From assembly GCA_000405605.1 (NCBI GenBank), contig ASPA01000022.1, forward strand, positions 1-26,034: a stretch of 26,034 nt of DNA, given 5' to 3'. The notes beneath the pieces are model-generated. The model was not told where the DNA came from. It worked only from the letters and a program-made list of their open reading frames with translations, and did no database searches. Source of the stretch: Atribacteria bacterium SCGC AAA255-G05. GTDB lineage: Bacteria; Atribacterota; Phoenicimicrobiia; Phoenicimicrobiales; Phoenicimicrobiaceae. How positions within the stretch are numbered: position 1 is the stretch's first letter; each line of letters begins with the position of its first letter. Shown piece by piece: positions 24,896 to 26,034 of this stretch. Position numbers and translations under genes: made by a program.

Positions 24896-24914
24896 GTCTA
24901 ACGGCTATGGGCTT
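24891..24914 (-). promoter_or_regulatory. HutP-binding site: UAG triplets at exact 7-base period
   Basis: In the leader RNA, UAG occurs at 24907-24905, 24900-24898 and 24893-24891, each pair separated by exactly four bases (CCGU and ACAA). An AAG precedes them at the same period (24914-24912). Three UAG triplets with four-base spacers overlapping a terminator is the known recognition pattern of HutP in the Bacillus subtilis hut leader. A second UAG-N4-UAG pair (24849-24847 and 24842-24840) occurs after the terminator. hutP itself is the adjacent upstream gene. Confidence 0.85.
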
Positions 24915-24963
24915 TATTTTATTTATAAATTATTTTTTATTTAAAATAAAAACTACTATTGTA

Positions 24964-24992
24964 ATTATATACTTAAATATTTATTAATGCAA
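24964..24992 (-). promoter_or_regulatory. Vegetative promoter of the hisC-liv operon
   Basis: TTGCAT (24992-24987), a 17-base spacer and a perfect TATAAT (24969-24964) on the minus strand. Transcription would start near 24957 and produce a leader of about 210 bases that contains the UAG triplets and the terminator. It lies between the hutP stop and the attenuator, so hutP is not required to be in the same transcript. Confidence 0.75.
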
Positions 24993-25077
24993 ATTTTTTT
25001 AGGTGGTATTCTGTTTTCTTCGGGTTAATAAATTTATTCAGTATACATTAGCATAAGTATAGACATAATATGATAAT

Positions 25078-25515
25078 TTAGATAGTATTAATGTCTAAAC
25101 CTATCGCTTCATGTTCAAAGCCTTTAATAGGAGCTCCTATCATTCCATAAATACCCACAGAAATCCATTCTCCTAAATCATTCCGTGTAGTATCCAAAGG
25201 ACCCCTTAATATGACAAATTTTACGCCTGTGGTTCTTAAAAAATTACCAATACCAATTTCTCCCCTACATAGACCCTTTAAAGCATTTAGAGCAGTATGA
25301 TATAATGCGTGTTCTCCTCTATAACTATTATCACAAAAAATTCCTTCCCTTCTTGCTGCAGTTTCTATCGCAGCAAGAATTTCCTCACTTTTCATTGTTC
25401 CTACTTTACCCATACATATTTTATACCTAAAACTATTTATTTTTTTTATTAATTCTTTTTCCTGTTCCGCCGAAGATATTAATAATAATATTGTTAATTT
25501 TCCAATTTTAGCCAA
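25078..25515 (-). CDS. hutP: HutP, histidine- and Mg-dependent RNA-binding antiterminator
   Basis: 145 residues, nearly the same length as Bacillus subtilis HutP (148) and similar over its whole length. Shared blocks are IGKLTILLL, KICMGKVGTM, AAIETAARREG, EHALYHTALNAL, FLRTTGVKFVILRG and GMIGAPIKGFEHEAIG. The metal/histidine-pocket residues correspond to His69, His73, Arg94 and His135. The start is a TTG with AAGGA 9 bases upstream; no in-frame ATG is nearby. In Bacillus, HutP with histidine and Mg2+ binds UAG repeats and prevents termination in the hut leader. Here the target is almost certainly the leader immediately downstream, ahead of hisC-liv, rather than a hutH operon. Confidence 0.95.
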   Translation of the reverse strand: MAKIGKLTILLLISSAEQEKELIKKINSFRYKICMGKVGTMKSEEILAAIETAARREGIFCDNSYRGEHALYHTALNALKGLCRGEIGIGNFLRTTGVKFVILRGPLDTTRNDLGEWISVGIYGMIGAPIKGFEHEAIGLDINTI

Positions 25516-25583
25516 AATTATATTTCCTTATTTTAATAAAACTTTATATCTTATATTATGGTTATATCCCAAAAACTAACTAT

Positions 25584-25613
25584 TTAATACAACATATTTT
25601 ACTTAAACAGCAA
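25584..25613 (-). promoter_or_regulatory. Possible promoter of hutP
   Basis: TTGCTG (25613-25608), an 18-base spacer and TATTAA (25589-25584) on the minus strand, about 70 bases before the TTG start of hutP. The match is moderate and the region is AT-rich, so this is tentative. Confidence 0.35.
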
Positions 25614-25869
25614 ATTTAACTCTGTATGTCCTTTGAAAATTAAATAACGAAAATAAATGGTTATATAAAAGAGTAGAAAGCTCGGGTATAGGCCTATTTA
25701 TCAACCCTTTTATCAATCTCTTACAGTTTATTGCTGATATCTTAAACCCTAACCACACCTTTGAACGTACTTCTCCCCTTACCGGCAGATAGTCTTATCC
25801 AATGCAAGATGAGCCTGAAATAAAGAGTCATGCTGCTAATATTTTATCAAATAATTTATCTCTTTCCAA

Positions 25870-26034
25870 CTATACTTTTTTAGCCATCTCATTATCGCTA
25901 TATCTTCTTGCTATTTTATCTAACATTTCAAAGGTTATACTTTCCTTTAGATATACCCGGGCATTAGGTATACTCCTTAATTTCTCATACGGAGTCATAT
26001 AATCCTGATATCTGTATTTCTTCTTTATCTTCCC
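25870..26034 (-). pseudogene. C-terminal end of an IS transposase, cut by the window edge
   Basis: The minus-strand frame is open from the window edge and reads KKKYRYQDYMTPYEKLRS, then SITFEMLDKIARRYSDNEMA, ending in TAG at 25870. This is the C-terminal tail seen in integrase-core transposases. Whether the element is intact cannot be told because the rest lies outside the window. The bases from about 25620 to 25869 hold no gene and are probably the non-coding end of the same element; I could not define its terminal repeat. Confidence 0.65.

Overview
The window reads as part of the chromosome of a low-GC anaerobic bacterium. Supporting signs are the AT-rich sequence, strong GGAGG-type ribosome binding sites, an aldehyde:ferredoxin oxidoreductase (AOR), a molybdenum hydroxylase, a UbiD-type decarboxylase and a HutP homologue. 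HutP is best known from Bacillota. The LivK-type binding protein has a Sec signal peptide without a lipobox cysteine, which would fit a diderm envelope. I cannot assign a genus.

Layout, read along the minus strand from the right edge. (1) 25.9-26.0 kb: 3' end of a transposase. (2) 25.5-25.1 kb: hutP, the histidine-responsive RNA-binding antiterminator. (3) 24.99-24.86 kb: a leader with a promoter (TTGCAT-N17-TATAAT), three UAG triplets spaced by exactly four bases, and an intrinsic terminator whose 5' arm contains the third triplet. This is the architecture of a HutP-controlled attenuator, here placed in front of hisC. (4) 24.7-18.5 kb: hisC-like aminotransferase, then livG, livF, livK, livH and livM, a complete branched-chain-type amino-acid ABC importer. 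livHM is bracketed by two inverted copies of a three-hairpin element. (5) 18.3-16.8 kb: an amidohydrolase, followed by a decayed transposase and a strong terminator. (6) 16.1-2.95 kb: a catabolic series: DUF4392 (D-glutamate cyclase-like), maleate isomerase/Asp-Glu racemase family protein, fumarate-reductase-like flavoprotein with a mini [2Fe-2S] partner, three-subunit molybdenum hydroxylase (its FAD subunit carries an HcrB-type four-cysteine insert), AOR, ferredoxin, UbiD decarboxylase, and a DapF-fold racemase resembling the histidine racemase CntK. (7) 1-2928: a base-for-base inverted copy of hisC (partial), livG, livF and the start of livK, ending in an abrupt junction only 21 bases from the last gene of the cluster.

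Taken together, HutP, a HutP-type leader, HisC and a CntK-like racemase all point to histidine or an imidazole compound. The hydroxylase, AOR, UbiD, amidohydrolase and flavoprotein are the enzyme types used to open aromatic N-heterocycles under anaerobic conditions. hutH, hutU, hutI and hutG are not visible here. My working hypothesis is a histidine-switched uptake and catabolic locus that does not use the classical Hut enzymes; this is inference. The perfect 2.93 kb inverted repeat is either a very recent duplication able to invert the 18.7 kb between the copies, or a fold-back chimera of amplification or assembly. The sequence alone cannot decide.
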